A stretch of 64,000 bases of DNA from Adiantum capillus-veneris (taxonomy: Eukaryota; Streptophyta; Polypodiopsida; Polypodiales; Pteridaceae), in the NCBI GenBank assembly GCA_014529385.2, contig CM043959.1, forward strand, positions 12,253,309 through 12,317,308, written 5' to 3'. The notes under the pieces are model-generated. The model had not been told where the DNA came from. It saw nothing but the letters and a program-made list of their open reading frames with translations, and did not search any database. Each line of letters opens with the position of its first letter. Positions within the stretch are counted from its first letter, which is position 1. A program made the translations under genes and the position numbers. This document shows, in pieces, positions 20,075 to 30,548 of this stretch.

Positions 20075-22329
20075 TTAAGAGAGGGCTGCAGCCTTGCAAA
20101 CAGGGCACTGATTCTTCAGCACTAGCCACTGCTTAATGCAACCAGTGTGGTAAGTATGACCACAGTTGAGTTGCCCAAGCTCATCCCCTTCCATGTATTC
20201 CTCCTGCATTCAACATAATCACAAAGTGCAACCCTCAGCCAAGTACAAAAATATAGACAATCCTCGACAAAGTAGGGCATTGAATCCATTTCCAATTGAA
20301 AATATCTAACCTGGCAGATGCTGCACTTGATTTCACTCTCCTGGGAAACTGACATGGTCACGTCATTTGAAGAGTGCTTGCTTGTCTTCAAACACTTGCA
20401 AATGTTCTCTTGAGAAATCCCTGTATTTACATTGCCTATTCTTTCTTCCAATGCCAAAAGCTCCTGGAAAATTTTAAGAAGCAACTTCAGGCACTAGATA
20501 GTGAATTCTGAGACTGCAAAGCATCTGGGGTCTCCTCAAAAAGAGATGATGTGCAAAAAGCCCAAATTGGAACAAGTTATACCTCATATGACATGTTATC
20601 AACATCTGGCTGCAACCCAAAGTGATGATCTTGAATATCAAACCCACTGTATGACAATGCATGATTGAATGCTTCCTGAACAAGGACAAGTAATTGAAGG
20701 GGAGTCACCACTGAGTAAGTAAAATACACAAATGCCTTCTAGTTTCAGCATACATTCAACTTACATGAGACGGAAGCCGCTGACCACTGTCTCTATGTGC
20801 TGCTAGCATTTCCGATCCTCTGAAAGGCATGCCATAATCATGAAGTGGTGATGCTCCAACACTCTCTGTAGGTCCTCGAAATGGAGGTGACACTGCTGAT
20901 CTATTGGAAAACCCAAACGAGGAATAGGCACTTCCAGGAGCTGACCGAGACCCAACAATCATACTATCTGTAGCAGCACGCCTATAAGGAAGCGGACCTC
21001 CTTGACCATTAAATCCATTGTGGCTTATCAGGGGCACAGCAGGAGGATGCCATGAGAAAGTATGCCCAGAGTACAACGGAGAAATCGATCCCTGATATGG
21101 TCTTTCTAAAGTAGACTCCCTACAAGGAAAGCCAGGTATGCCACTGTTAGAAGTCTCAAACGTGTACCGCGTCAAATAAGGATCACCCGTCCATAATGAA
21201 GCTCCATTGGGAAAACTTCTTGCTTGAGATCCCATGCGTGTACCAGTATTGAAATCCCTGTAGGTATGTGAATGGTTCATGCTGCTCTCCCCTGAAACAG
21301 CACCATTACCAAACCAAGGGACCACAGCAGAAGAGAGAGAGCCTTGATTGATTGGAGCAATTTCAGGCGGACTTTGAGCTGATGGCATCATGTACTCATT
21401 TCCTAGTGCTCCTCTAGGAAACCATGTGTGAGACATCAGCATGTCTGCATTGTCTGGTGAGCCTCTGCCACTCCCCAGCTGTACTTCCTGTGATTGATTA
21501 GAATGTCCCCCATAATACCTGTTGCTTCCAACAGGGAGATGCTGCAAAGGCCTTGCTTTCGGCAGCTGAGACAGCAGCATGTTGTCCCTAGGATAGGATG
21601 AGTTGTCTAAGACAGGGATCCTGCCCATAGTCACAAGATCGGAAGATAACGGTGGCACAGCAGTTTCAGCTCTGCTAGTGTTTGCTTCTTCAGTAAGCCA
21701 AGAAAAATTTCTTCCCCTCTGTTCCAAGGTCGGTCTGAGCGTCGAAGACCCCACAGATCTCAGGACATCATCCATAGAGCTCTTCCGTTTAAAAGCGCTC
21801 CTATTTCCAGAGCGTGATTGTGTGTAAGGGCTGCCTGCCTGATTGCCCAAAGAGTCGCTCCCTGGATAGTGTACAATTTCACTTTCTGTAACTGAACTCC
21901 TCAAAAGAATTCCATTGTGGGATTGAAACCCAAAGGAACTGCTGCTTCCAATTTCAGCAGGTGGAAAATTTCTGTCAGTGAATGCTCTATTGCCTTCGCC
22001 TGTCAAGCCATAAAAGCCAGGGGACATGGTCCTGGGAGGGTACCTCATTCTCCCTTCAGCCTCACCATTTGCAACAGAAAAACTGGACCCTACCTGGTCC
22101 CTGCTTCCAAATATCGAATCGTGATGTAGGGACACATTGTTTCCACAGTTTTGTCTTTTTATTCTGTGTTCAATTTGCAGACTTGCCATCTGTTGTAAAG
22201 TCTCCCCTACAAATACCCTTCTGAAGGGATCTCTGCCGAGGGCATTTAATGTTTCCCAATCTTCAGTATAGATAGGCATGTTGACACGAGGAAACTGACT
22301 ATGGTTTTGAAATCCTGCGGCATGGCCCT
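20075..22329 (-). CDS. RING-H2 E3 ubiquitin ligase, plant MBR1/2-like
   Basis: Four exons in phase 0: a large one from about 22,329 (or from ATG 22,279, MPIYTEDWETLNALG) to 20,765; 20,675-20,583; 20,463-20,311; and 20,203-20,075, with GT-AG borders throughout. The large exon encodes a long Ser/Gly/Pro-rich, probably disordered region. The short exons encode DVDNMSYE, then ELLALEERIGNVNTGISQ, a conserved helix upstream of the finger. A RING-H2 finger follows: CSIC, then after 14 residues CGHTYHTGC, then after 10 residues CPVC, and KAAALS-stop. All eight zinc ligands are present. Proteins of this family transfer ubiquitin from an E2 to target proteins. A MED25-binding role is known for Arabidopsis relatives, but the target here is unknown. 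The true 5' end may include further upstream exons. This is the only gene in the window that looks intact. Confidence 0.88.
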
Positions 22330-22459
22330 CTGTATGATGAACCAACACAATAGAATTACATGAAATATCCAAACAAGGAGAAACATGACAAAATAAATCT
22401 GTCTGCTCACTTGATTTTTGACAATAAGCACTCAAAAAAGAAACTCTAAATAGAAACAC

Positions 22460-23400
22460 AAACTTGAATGATTATCTTTAAATAACTGATATTGAAAAGC
22501 AGAGTTTCAGGTTGATTTTGGAACTTCTGTAAATGCAACAATGTATGTAAGGTGTGGGTGATATAGTAAAGTATTGAAGCCACCTTCAGTTGCAAGATCA
22601 GTCCACAGTCCTACATTGCATGCCATATTAGCTTAGCAATGTGCTCAGGAGACTTCACAACCAGCTACAGTGTGTGTTTTATTACTAAAGACGAGCGAGG
22701 TAGCATAAATACCGCCAAGCTTGAATTGCATGCTAGGTTGCATGCTGATCTTTTCAGGGGTGTATTGATGCACTAAAGTCACATACCTAAGCAATCTCAC
22801 CCAATTGGAATATATTTAGTGGTTGACACATCACAAGGCAACACAAATGATTACAAATGCATGTTACAGGACATTAAAAACATACCATGGCCAATAAACA
22901 CTCCCCCCGCAAATAAACTAAAAGAATCTGGGCCATGAAATGTAGAGGCCTGCTACAACGATAGCAACTAAAATACGCGTATTTTATTTAGAATACACGA
23001 CGTTCTGTATTGAAACATACAATACGTCTCATAACGTTTTCTATTCTAACGTTTCTTTGCTCAAAACGTATGTCTTTTTCTAGTTGATCAATTGTGTTTT
23101 AGAGCTTCATGGTGCTTGGTTATGTATGCTATGGTTAAATATTGAAGAGTCATTGAGGAGGTCCATGGACCACTTCATTTGTTCTTATTGAAGTATCATA
23201 TCTAAAAAAGATGATGTATTTTATTTTTGATGCTCAAAAATACATCTAGTACGTGTATTGTACACTGCATATTAAACGTCCCGTCCCGTACCGTAGCTGC
23301 TATGGCTACAACCAAACGCTCCTCAGACCGTAGCCTGCGTCGCTTGGAGGTTGCAAGAGTACAACTAAACGTTCCCCTAATAGCAGCATGTAACGTTTAG
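22460..23400. other. Upstream flank of the RING-H2 gene, no gene recognised
   Basis: About 940 AT-rich bases without supported coding sequence. They would contain the promoter and any 5' untranslated exon of the minus-strand RING-H2 gene. I see no confident core promoter element. Confidence 0.4.
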
Positions 23401-23429
23401 AGGGTCTACAATGAAAAAATCATCGGGGT

Positions 23430-23771
23430 CAACGAGAAACCCTATTGCAACAAGGCAGATGCTTTGAATGTTTCCAAACCGGACACAACTACTATAATTG
23501 TCCTACTAAAGCAGATAAATACTATAATTGTCCTACTAAAGCAGATAAACCTCCAGAGCAACCACCTGCTTTGATAGAAAACCTAATGTCTCTGGGCAGA
23601 AATTTGAATGAAGCATCGCCAGCGCCAGCTAAGAAAGCCAAAACTACGGTCGGACTTGTTCCCGACACTTATGGCATCTCTCCAGATGGTACTAAAGAAT
23701 TGTACACAGCTTATGGCCAGATCAAAGGCTTCAAAGCACTTATCTTCAAGCCAATCATCCTTAAAGTTTGA
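23430..23771 (+). pseudogene. Retrotransposon gag zinc-knuckle fragment
   Basis: Encodes a CCHC knuckle, CFECFQTGHNYYNC (C-x2-C-x4-H-x4-C), followed by a Lys/Pro-rich segment. About 30 bases right after the knuckle (cctactaaagcagataaa plus flanks) are tandemly duplicated at 23,490-23,549, repeating YYNCPTKADK. No protease or polymerase follows, so this is an isolated relic, probably from a Ty3/gypsy-type or similar element. Confidence 0.6.
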
Positions 23772-23839
23772 CTAACAAAGACCAACCTCGAATGTTCCGT
23801 AACAAATTTCAATTTTCCTCTCATAAGTTTGTAACCAAT

Positions 23840-24181
23840 CACAGCATGGTCCATAATAAACAATATTCCTGTAGAGGTGATGGTAGTCCAATGGTATAGC
23901 GCTTGCACTGGTCCTCCAAGGTGATCAGCTTGAAAAAAGACATCAGAAGGTAAACGTCAAGGAGCCTTTGATTGTAGTCTTCCATTGTTTCCATGGGCAA
24001 GGAGCCTTTGGTTGTAGTCTTCCATTGTTTCCGTGGCAAACATTTTTAGGCTACCCAGTTCTGCCAGAAGTTGTACTTCAAATAGGAATGTCATGTGGCT
24101 ATGGGAAAAAATATTCTCGAAAGCTGTCCTTGGAGCATGCGGCTTGGTAGCTATGGAACTAACTCCATCGCTGCATAACAT
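23840..24181 (-). pseudogene. Retrotransposon gag-like fragment
   Basis: On the minus strand a frame reads LLAELGSLKMFATETMEDYNQ, split here as LLAELGSLKM and ETMEDYNQRL. This matches the layout of the retrotransposon gag domain (L-x2-L-x2-M, then a helix of the type E-x-M-x-D-Y-x-x-x-L). The segment coding EDYNQRLL is duplicated (tccattgtttcc twice, near 23,980 and 24,022). It is too short to place in a family. Confidence 0.45.
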
Positions 24182-26390
24182 TATCTTTGAGAAATCTCGC
24201 AGCTCAAGAGATCTTTGATTCTTGGAATATGAATTGTGGTGGTGTATGCATTTTTGTAGCCTAGGCCCTAGATGACTATGTTATATATGCAGTCATGGAG
24301 TGCTGGTATCTGGGAGATCCAGGTGGGTCTCTATATAGTTGCAGGACAGTTTGATTAGTGTCCTGCCTATGTACGCACCTTCTGAGGTGAGAGCTCATGT
24401 GCTTCTTGGAGAGATCTTGCACATGCCTTGCCCTCTGTAGATTCACTGGTTGTCAGCGGGGGCTCTAGAAATGCGGAATTTGCTTCTGATGTCGGAGCAA
24501 CAGCTATCCCGCTTGTTATTCAGTAGCTCACAGCGAGCAGGAAGATTGGAATAGTTTTCTTCTTGTGTACGTTCTCTGCTCAGACGTATGCTATGAGCAG
24601 TCATTAGGCAGACCCTTAGCCTCTCTTGGATTTTCTAGGGCCCTCCAGCACCAAGGGGGCTGACCGTCTCATAGAGCGACTTGATAGGTTTTGTATTGAT
24701 TTGTGGGTCTGTGGCTGGTTCTTTGAGCATTGTATTGCTCTCTGACCATCCTCCAGTTTCCATGTGTATGCAGATAGGAACAGATAATCACATGTGGTGA
24801 GACTATCGGAGTCCTCACTCTGTTGTCCTTAGGACAAAATTGTCTCACAAGATTACTTTATCTACACTACAAGTGCAATGGACAATGACACTAGAGTGTT
24901 TTTGAAGTGCTATGGACGGTGATCCTGGTGTGTTTTTGGCTCTCCACCGGCAGTTCTTTGTAGACAGCATGCACTTGATCAGGATGCATTCTTAGTTAGA
25001 CAGAGAGGACAGTCCAAGAGAATATCATGGATATTCAGAAGCTTATGCAGTGGTATCCGACAGATATATGCTTTGGTGATCGAGAGCATCAGGCTAGAGC
25101 ACAGCTTAGAGAGGTCGAGGAACTTATCATGCCTTGGTCACTTATTGGATTGCCACAAGAGATAGGATTATCACAACCGGGATTTCTCTGATGCTTATTG
25201 GGTACGACCTCCTGGTTAGTTCCTCTCTCAGCAATTTACATGATGCCTAAGGGTGTTTGCATGCACAACTGATATCATCATGGATATGGCCACCAATTCA
25301 ATAGAGATGAGTTTGCTAGCTTCCTAGCTGCTGCTAATGCTGATACCTGCTTGTCAGGCCATGGGTAGAGTGTCCATCACTTCCTTACGAGGACTATTGC
25401 CCCTTTGAGAAGACTGCAACATATTTTTGGTATTCCAGTTTTCTGGTATCATTTTTACAATTACCAGGATGACGCTACAGATTTGAGGCACGCAATCACC
25501 TCACTCTCTATATTTTTAGATCTTAGCGGCCGATCGCCTTAGTCAGTACTGGTTACAAGATCTTGGCTCACATGCTCAGTGCCCTTCAAAAAACATTGCA
25601 GCCAGATCTATCCATGCTTCTCTGACAGGTTCATTCACAGCCAGTGTTTCCTTTCGCGAAGCTGTCCATCTGGCACAAGAATCGAAACAGACTCTGGCTA
25701 ATTCTCTTTTAGGACTTGGTTTTTTCTTGAGGGTGTTCTGCACAGGACAGGTTTCCCATAGAGGATATTGAGGGCTTACGCCTACAGATTCGCTGCCCTT
25801 GGCTGGAGACAGGGTTGTCGTCATACGGTGATGACAACCCTGTCATCACCATACGGTGTGTTGAATCGTACAGCCATAATTACGGTTGTAGGAGTACGGC
25901 GTATTGGTACGATATGGGCATTCATACGTCGTCAACTTGCATGTGTGGAGATCAGGGGTTAGGTGACTCAGAGTACGCACAAGGAAGTAGACACGTAGTT
26001 CTCCCTTGACATACTTGATTGTAACTTTTGCGTTGCCAGCATCACGCAGATTCACAGGCATAGGTCTTTATTTTGGCAAGCACTGAGCAGACATCTACTT
26101 GAGGCCAATCCAATGGCTTCAATGGTTGTGATCGGGTCAATCATGCTGTTGTCCGGGCTTTAAGGTTGGTTTTGACATTTGCCTCAAAGAACCTGCACTT
26201 ACATCAATATCAAAAAAGCTTGTTTGTTGGTCGGCTTTTCCTCTCTCGCACAACATGCCTTGAAAGCAAACTAGTGTGGTGGGTGGATCTTGCATACAAG
26301 GGATTTGTTTCAAGTATACTATCGAAACATGAAGCTGAGATAGGATATTCGCTCATCTCATCTGCTTGTAGGTCTCAGACAAGAAGGGTC
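24182..26390. other. No gene recognised
   Basis: About 2.2 kb without supported coding sequence or clear repeats. A near-palindromic phrase around a duplicated gtgatgacaaccctgtcatcac sits near 25,825-25,850 (arms tgtcgtcat and atgacaaccctg). Probably old repeat remains. Confidence 0.4.
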
Positions 26391-26439
26391 CGGTTCGAGC
26401 TGCCGTGTCAGGCACAACAGCTCGTTGCTGCTCCTTGCC

Positions 26440-27096
26440 ATCATGCACCCCTCCCCCTGCTGACCCTCTTCACCAATCCCCCTCCTCTCCCCTCTCTCAC
26501 CTCCCCCCACCCCTTCCCTACTCATGCAGCCCGCCCCCACCTCTCTCCCTGCTTCCCACACTGCCTCGCAGTTACCCTGGCGGCCCTGCTTCACCTTAGA
26601 ACTGAAGCCCCCTCGTCCGAGACCGCGGAGCCGACCCTTCGACTTGCTCTTTCGCCAGAAGAGCAAGCGAGCTTGATGGCTGAGGTGGAATGGCTTCAAG
26701 CCACCTTGATCATCTGCAACATCAGTGGCACACGGCCTAGCAGAGGCGAGGTTCGTGACCTGCTCCAGGTCCGACTCCTCACCGAAGTGGGTAAGATCAT
26801 TGATGTGCAGATTCTCAAGAGAGGTTACTACCAGATAGAATTTGAGTCTCCAAAAATGGCAACCAAAGTGATCTCCATGAGCCCACTTGGCATTCAGGTG
26901 GCTCGAGCTTACTTCAGATAGTGGCACCACGGCTTCGACCCGACTTCAGATGTGCTTGATGAGGAGGCAGATCTTCATATCTCAGTTTGCTTCCCTGGCT
27001 TGAGGTGGGAGTATCTCCCCTTTGGTTCCATGATTGGGACGGTCTTGGAGACCCCACGCACTTCAACTTAAGTTGTGGTCAAGGCCGCAGGGTTAC
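26440..27096 (+). mobile_element. LINE copy 3, left part
   Basis: Begins in a C-rich leader near 26,440 and carries the first half of ORF1 (26,600-27,096): TLRLALSPEEQASL, SRGEVRDLLQVRLLTEVGKI, GYYQIEFESPKMATKV and ISVCFPGLR. These align with LINE copy 1 at 30,600-31,080. Stops at 26,919-26,921 and near 27,068 break it. It is cut at 27,096 by the LTR element and resumes at 40,002. Confidence 0.85.
27092..27096. repeat. Target-site duplication GTTAC (left)
   Basis: GTTAC directly precedes the LTR start TGTCAC. The same five bases follow the LTR end GTGACA at 39,997-40,001. Removing the insertion and one copy restores contiguous LINE ORF1 sequence matching copy 1. Confidence 0.9.
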
Positions 27097-27779
27097 TGTC
27101 ACAAACTGCTGACATGTCAAGCCACTAAAGAACGAAGCCAACCTGCACATCCCGGCCGAGAGGGCTAAACCCTAAGTGAAGAAGCAGAAGCAAACCAACT
27201 TGCAAAGTTTTGCCGAGTGGCCTACTTTTAAAGAAGAGTTCCCACCAACTTATGGGACCCCATTCGATGGGGCCCAAGTGACCTAAAGATATTAAAAGCA
27301 GGACTGGCACACACACAAACACACATAGGATCATTTGCATAAATTGCTTCTGACGTGGCAACTGTACGGACGCCCACAAAACACGCTGCAGTACCACGTG
27401 GCAGGTGTACGAATTTCCGTGATTCGCGCTTGTAGCTTTGGGCACCAGCTTTTTGGACCAGATGCTTTAGAGTTTAATGCTTTGCATGTAAACTGCTTTT
27501 AAAGGCCAAGGGCCTTTAAATATGACCCATGGGCTCTCACTCTGGCAATCTACCCGCGCAAGATGCAGAGCAGATCCATGGGAGTTGTATTCAGTTGAAG
27601 GAATATAAAGAAATACCCAAAGGGGCACCAAGGTTTGGGGCCAATGCTCTCTCCGGGTGGAACTCCGCCACTCCTCGTCTCGTGTGTCATCTCTCTCTTT
27701 CAATTCAATTGTTATTTGAAGTGCTTAAAGATGTTTAGTCTATTCTTTTCTATTGGCACATGGTGCCTGTCCCGTGACA
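27097..27779 (+). repeat. 5' LTR of a non-coding LTR element
   Basis: 683 bases starting TGTCAC and ending GTGACA, an inverted pair at the ends. It is followed after one base by a primer-binding site. The same sequence recurs as the split 3' LTR at 29,280-29,501 and about 39,534-39,996. Confidence 0.92.
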
Positions 27780-27780
27780 G

Positions 27781-27792
27781 TGGTATCAAAAC
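27781..27792 (+). promoter_or_regulatory. Primer-binding site, initiator methionine tRNA type
   Basis: tggtatcaaaac begins one base after the LTR end. It matches the start of the usual plant site (tggtatcagagc) complementary to initiator Met tRNA. Confidence 0.8.
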
Positions 27793-29279
27793 TTCAGGCG
27801 TGTGCTTTTCTGAAAGCATGTCAGTCCTCTTATCAAAGAACACACAGAGCAAGGTGGTGCTTCCAAAGTTTACTCGGAAGTTTATCACAGAATCTCAATG
27901 TCCCGACCCCAGACTGACTAGCCACTCCCATCCTTACTCCATCACGCATCGGGCGCGCTCCCGTCTTCATCGCTCTGTCTTACACGGCATAAGCCATAAA
28001 GATCACTTGCAAGAGAAGGATCGAAGAATTTTCAAGCCACTATTTTTCTCAGAGGCAGTGACATGCAGTGGTGGAGGTCTATAGCTACCAAGCAGCACAC
28101 TCCAAGGACTTGGCAAGCTTTCAAGAAATATTTTTGCCTGAAGTTATATGCCTTCAGACATCTTCCTTCGGATTGCAACTTTTGGCAGAGTGCGGTATCC
28201 TGAAAGGCTTGCCACGAAAACCCTTGCAGATTACGACTTGAAATTTCTCAACGTCTCTCATCAAGTGTCTCTTCCCAAACCATAACCTTGGAGGTCCAGT
28301 GTGATTGGTATATCTTTGGGCTACCATCACCGCTACAGGAACACTGTCTGTCGTGGCTTGTTTCGACTATTCAAGAGTTTATGGACCATGCTGCGGTCGG
28401 CTATAACCTTATGGAAGATATCTAACCCTAATTTTGGTGCAAGTTTCAGAATGGAAAGCAAGTCAACTTTCGAGCTCGACTGATGTTCAGAATGCTTTTA
28501 CAGTTTAAATCAGTAGTTTTCTGAATCTATTTGAGAACTTGTTTGGTGATCCTATTGGAATTTGTTTAAAATGGATGGTATCTATTTTGAACCTGTCTTG
28601 GTGCTGATTTGAAATGTTTTAAATACTAGTTTAATGCTTCTTGATTTACTCATGGGTGGAGTAGTGAGAAATGTTGTTTTGGTATTATCTGAGCCTCGGA
28701 ACAACACAGACGGGATTCTGGGGAGTATGCTTGAATACCTCGGATCAACGCAGACAGGATGTCTGGGGAGAGTTTCATTGTATGCTGAAAAACCTCCGAA
28801 CGATGCAGACGGGATGTCTGGGGAGCGTTTGATTGTATGCTTGAACCTCCAAGCGATGCAGGCTGCAGTGTGGGGAGCGTTTGGTTGTACCAGTCCTCTG
28901 AGCTCATGGCCCGAACCTTTTTAGGTTATTTGCGGGGGGGACTGACAAGGTATTCGTTGAGCTGCTTCATACCGTAGACCGTCTGTCTCGGGGGAGTACT
29001 CAATGGCGATGTTCATTGTGCCTTGTAACATGCATATGTGTTGCATTGTGATGTGTCAACCACTAAATATTCCTTATTGGATGAGAAGCCAACGACCCAA
29101 GATATCAAGAGCTCCGATTTGGAGTGAGACTCTTTATTGGATGAAATTTTTCTCGAAAGCCAACGACCCAGGATTGATTGTCCCTCGAAATGTCTCCTTG
29201 GAAATTTTTTGAGCTAACTTGAGTTGTTTCGCAAATATGTTGTAACCGCGGACGATTATTTTCTTTCAATAAGGGGGGT
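27793..29279 (+). mobile_element. Internal region of the LTR element, non-coding
   Basis: About 1.5 kb with no gag, protease, polymerase or integrase that I can recognise. It ends in a purine tract (aataagggggg at 29,269-29,278) before the 3' LTR. The element would need proteins from a partner, perhaps the related chromovirus whose LTR at 16,797 begins with the same bases. This fits a LARD- or TRIM-like design. Confidence 0.7.
28694..28890 (+). repeat. Four-unit ~50-bp tandem repeat
   Basis: Units begin near 28,694, 28,739, 28,793 and 28,846. Each runs cctc(g/c)gaacaa or a variant, then gcagacgggat, then gtctggggag, then a T-rich stretch with gtatgcttga. It lies within the internal region of the LTR element. 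Confidence 0.8.
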
Positions 29280-29501
29280 TGACGTGTCAAGCCACTTAAG
29301 AACGAAGCCAACCTACGAGTCCCGGCCGAGAGGCCTAAACCCCAAGTGAAGAAGCAAAAGCAGCAGAAGAAGTTTTACCAACTTGTAAAGTCTTGCCGAG
29401 TGCACTATTTTTAAAGAAGAGTTCCCACCAACTAATGGGACCCCGTCCGATGGGGCCCAAGTGACCTAAAGATATTAAAATAAAGCAGGACCAGCGCACA
29501 C
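29280..29501 (+). repeat. 3' LTR, left half
   Basis: Matches the 5' LTR from gacatgtcaagccac onward (here gacgtgtcaagccac). The first dozen LTR bases (TGTCACAAACTG) are missing, probably by a small deletion at the border. The half ends at the microsatellite-like cagcgcacac, where the minus-strand LINE is inserted. Confidence 0.85.
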
Positions 29502-30040
29502 TTTTTTGTAAATCTGCTTTGATTAATTTACAAGTGGGAAACCTCAAAGCGAGAAAAACCCACGAAAAGAAAGGGATACAAAAAGCAGAGCACTACAAGG
29601 CTCCGAAGGCTAGAAACAGTCAAAGTAAATCCTGTAGGTATCAAGAGTGATGTCTCCAGCGTCATAAGCAAAATGCAGCGCTTGACCAAGAGATAATTTG
29701 AAATAGGGAAAGGGGTCAACATAAGTGCCTTGGAACATCAAGGAGTTCCTATGGTGCCAGATGGCCCACAAAGTCCAAAATCTGACCCAGCTGAAGAACA
29801 CCGCAAACTGAGAGTGCGGTGACTGGAGCACCCCAAAAAGCCAAAAGCGTCTGTGAAAAGAGCCGGAAGGAAAACGCAGCCGAAGAGCAATCGACACTTG
29901 CCGAATAAAGGCTCTGGAGTGGCAACAACGCCACAATAAGTGTGGCACGGTCTCCTCAGCTTCAAGGCATTTGGGGCAGCGGGAAGGCGCAATATGCCGA
30001 GCATGTAACACAGGTAGAGCTCCCACCAAGCAGCGCCACA
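29502..30040 (-). mobile_element. Minus-strand LINE, 3' part
   Basis: Reading leftward, the element ends in a short A-run (TTTTTT at 29,502-29,507 on the plus strand). It carries the C-terminal zinc domain of ORF2. It is continuous with 36,964-39,526 once the nested LINE copy 1 and one target duplication are removed. A short agcgcac at 29,493 and 39,527 may be its target duplication, but the site lies in low-complexity sequence. Confidence 0.85.
29610..30040 (-). pseudogene. Minus-strand LINE ORF2, zf-RVT C-terminal domain
   Basis: Encodes a zf-RVT type module: CPKCLEAEETVPHLLWRC (C-x2-C ... H-x4-C pattern), followed by FWLFGVLQ and WAIWHHRNSLMFQ, typical of the C-terminus of plant LINE ORF2. 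The reading frame is open to the end at 29,610. The domain starts at the left border of the nested insertion and continues the frame from beyond 36,964. Confidence 0.85.
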
Positions 30041-30054
30041 AGAAAACACGTTCC
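30041..30054. repeat. Target-site duplication of LINE copy 1 (left)
   Basis: agaaaacacgttcc, repeated exactly at 36,950-36,963 after the A-run of LINE copy 1. Confidence 0.95.
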
Positions 30055-30548
30055 AGGGAGAATCATCTAAGGGAACGAAGGCCCGCTACTGCTGCTCGCC
30101 CCCCCCCCCTTTGCTGTTGCGCCATCGCTCTCCTCCCCCCCTCCTCCCCCCGCTGCCCCTTCGCTGCCCCCCACCCCCTTCAGCCCCTGCGCACTGCCTC
30201 TCAACCCACCCGCTGCCCCCCCTATCTGCGCGCGCTGCCCATTAGCTGCGCGCCCGCTGCCCCTCCCTGTCTGCGCGCTGCCCTTAGCTGCCGCAGCCCG
30301 CTGCCCTCCTCTCGCTCTGCCTTCCCGCTCCATCCCCCCCGCGCTGCTGCTTGTGCACCCGCACATTGCACGGCTGCCCTCTCGCCCTCGCTGTTCTCTC
30401 TCATCCCCCCCCCCCCCCCCCCATCCGCTTCGCTCCCGAAGGCCCTACGCACTGGCTCGACAGCACTTTTTTCGGAAATTAGTGCTGGCTGATTTGTTTG
30501 CAGGTTTCTTCTTCACCGCCCGCTTCTTCGACTCAACAGTAGACACAG

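Noticed and set aside
23875-23925. A tRNA-like stretch (tagtccaatgg fits an A-box pattern)
   Set aside because: No B-box ggttcgantcc at the right distance and no cloverleaf arms; it overlaps a gag-like frame on the other strand.
30067-30492. Gly/Ala-rich minus-strand and Pro/Ala-rich plus-strand frames in the LINE copy 1 leader
   Set aside because: GC-rich untranslated leader upstream of ORF1; no similarity between copies at protein level.
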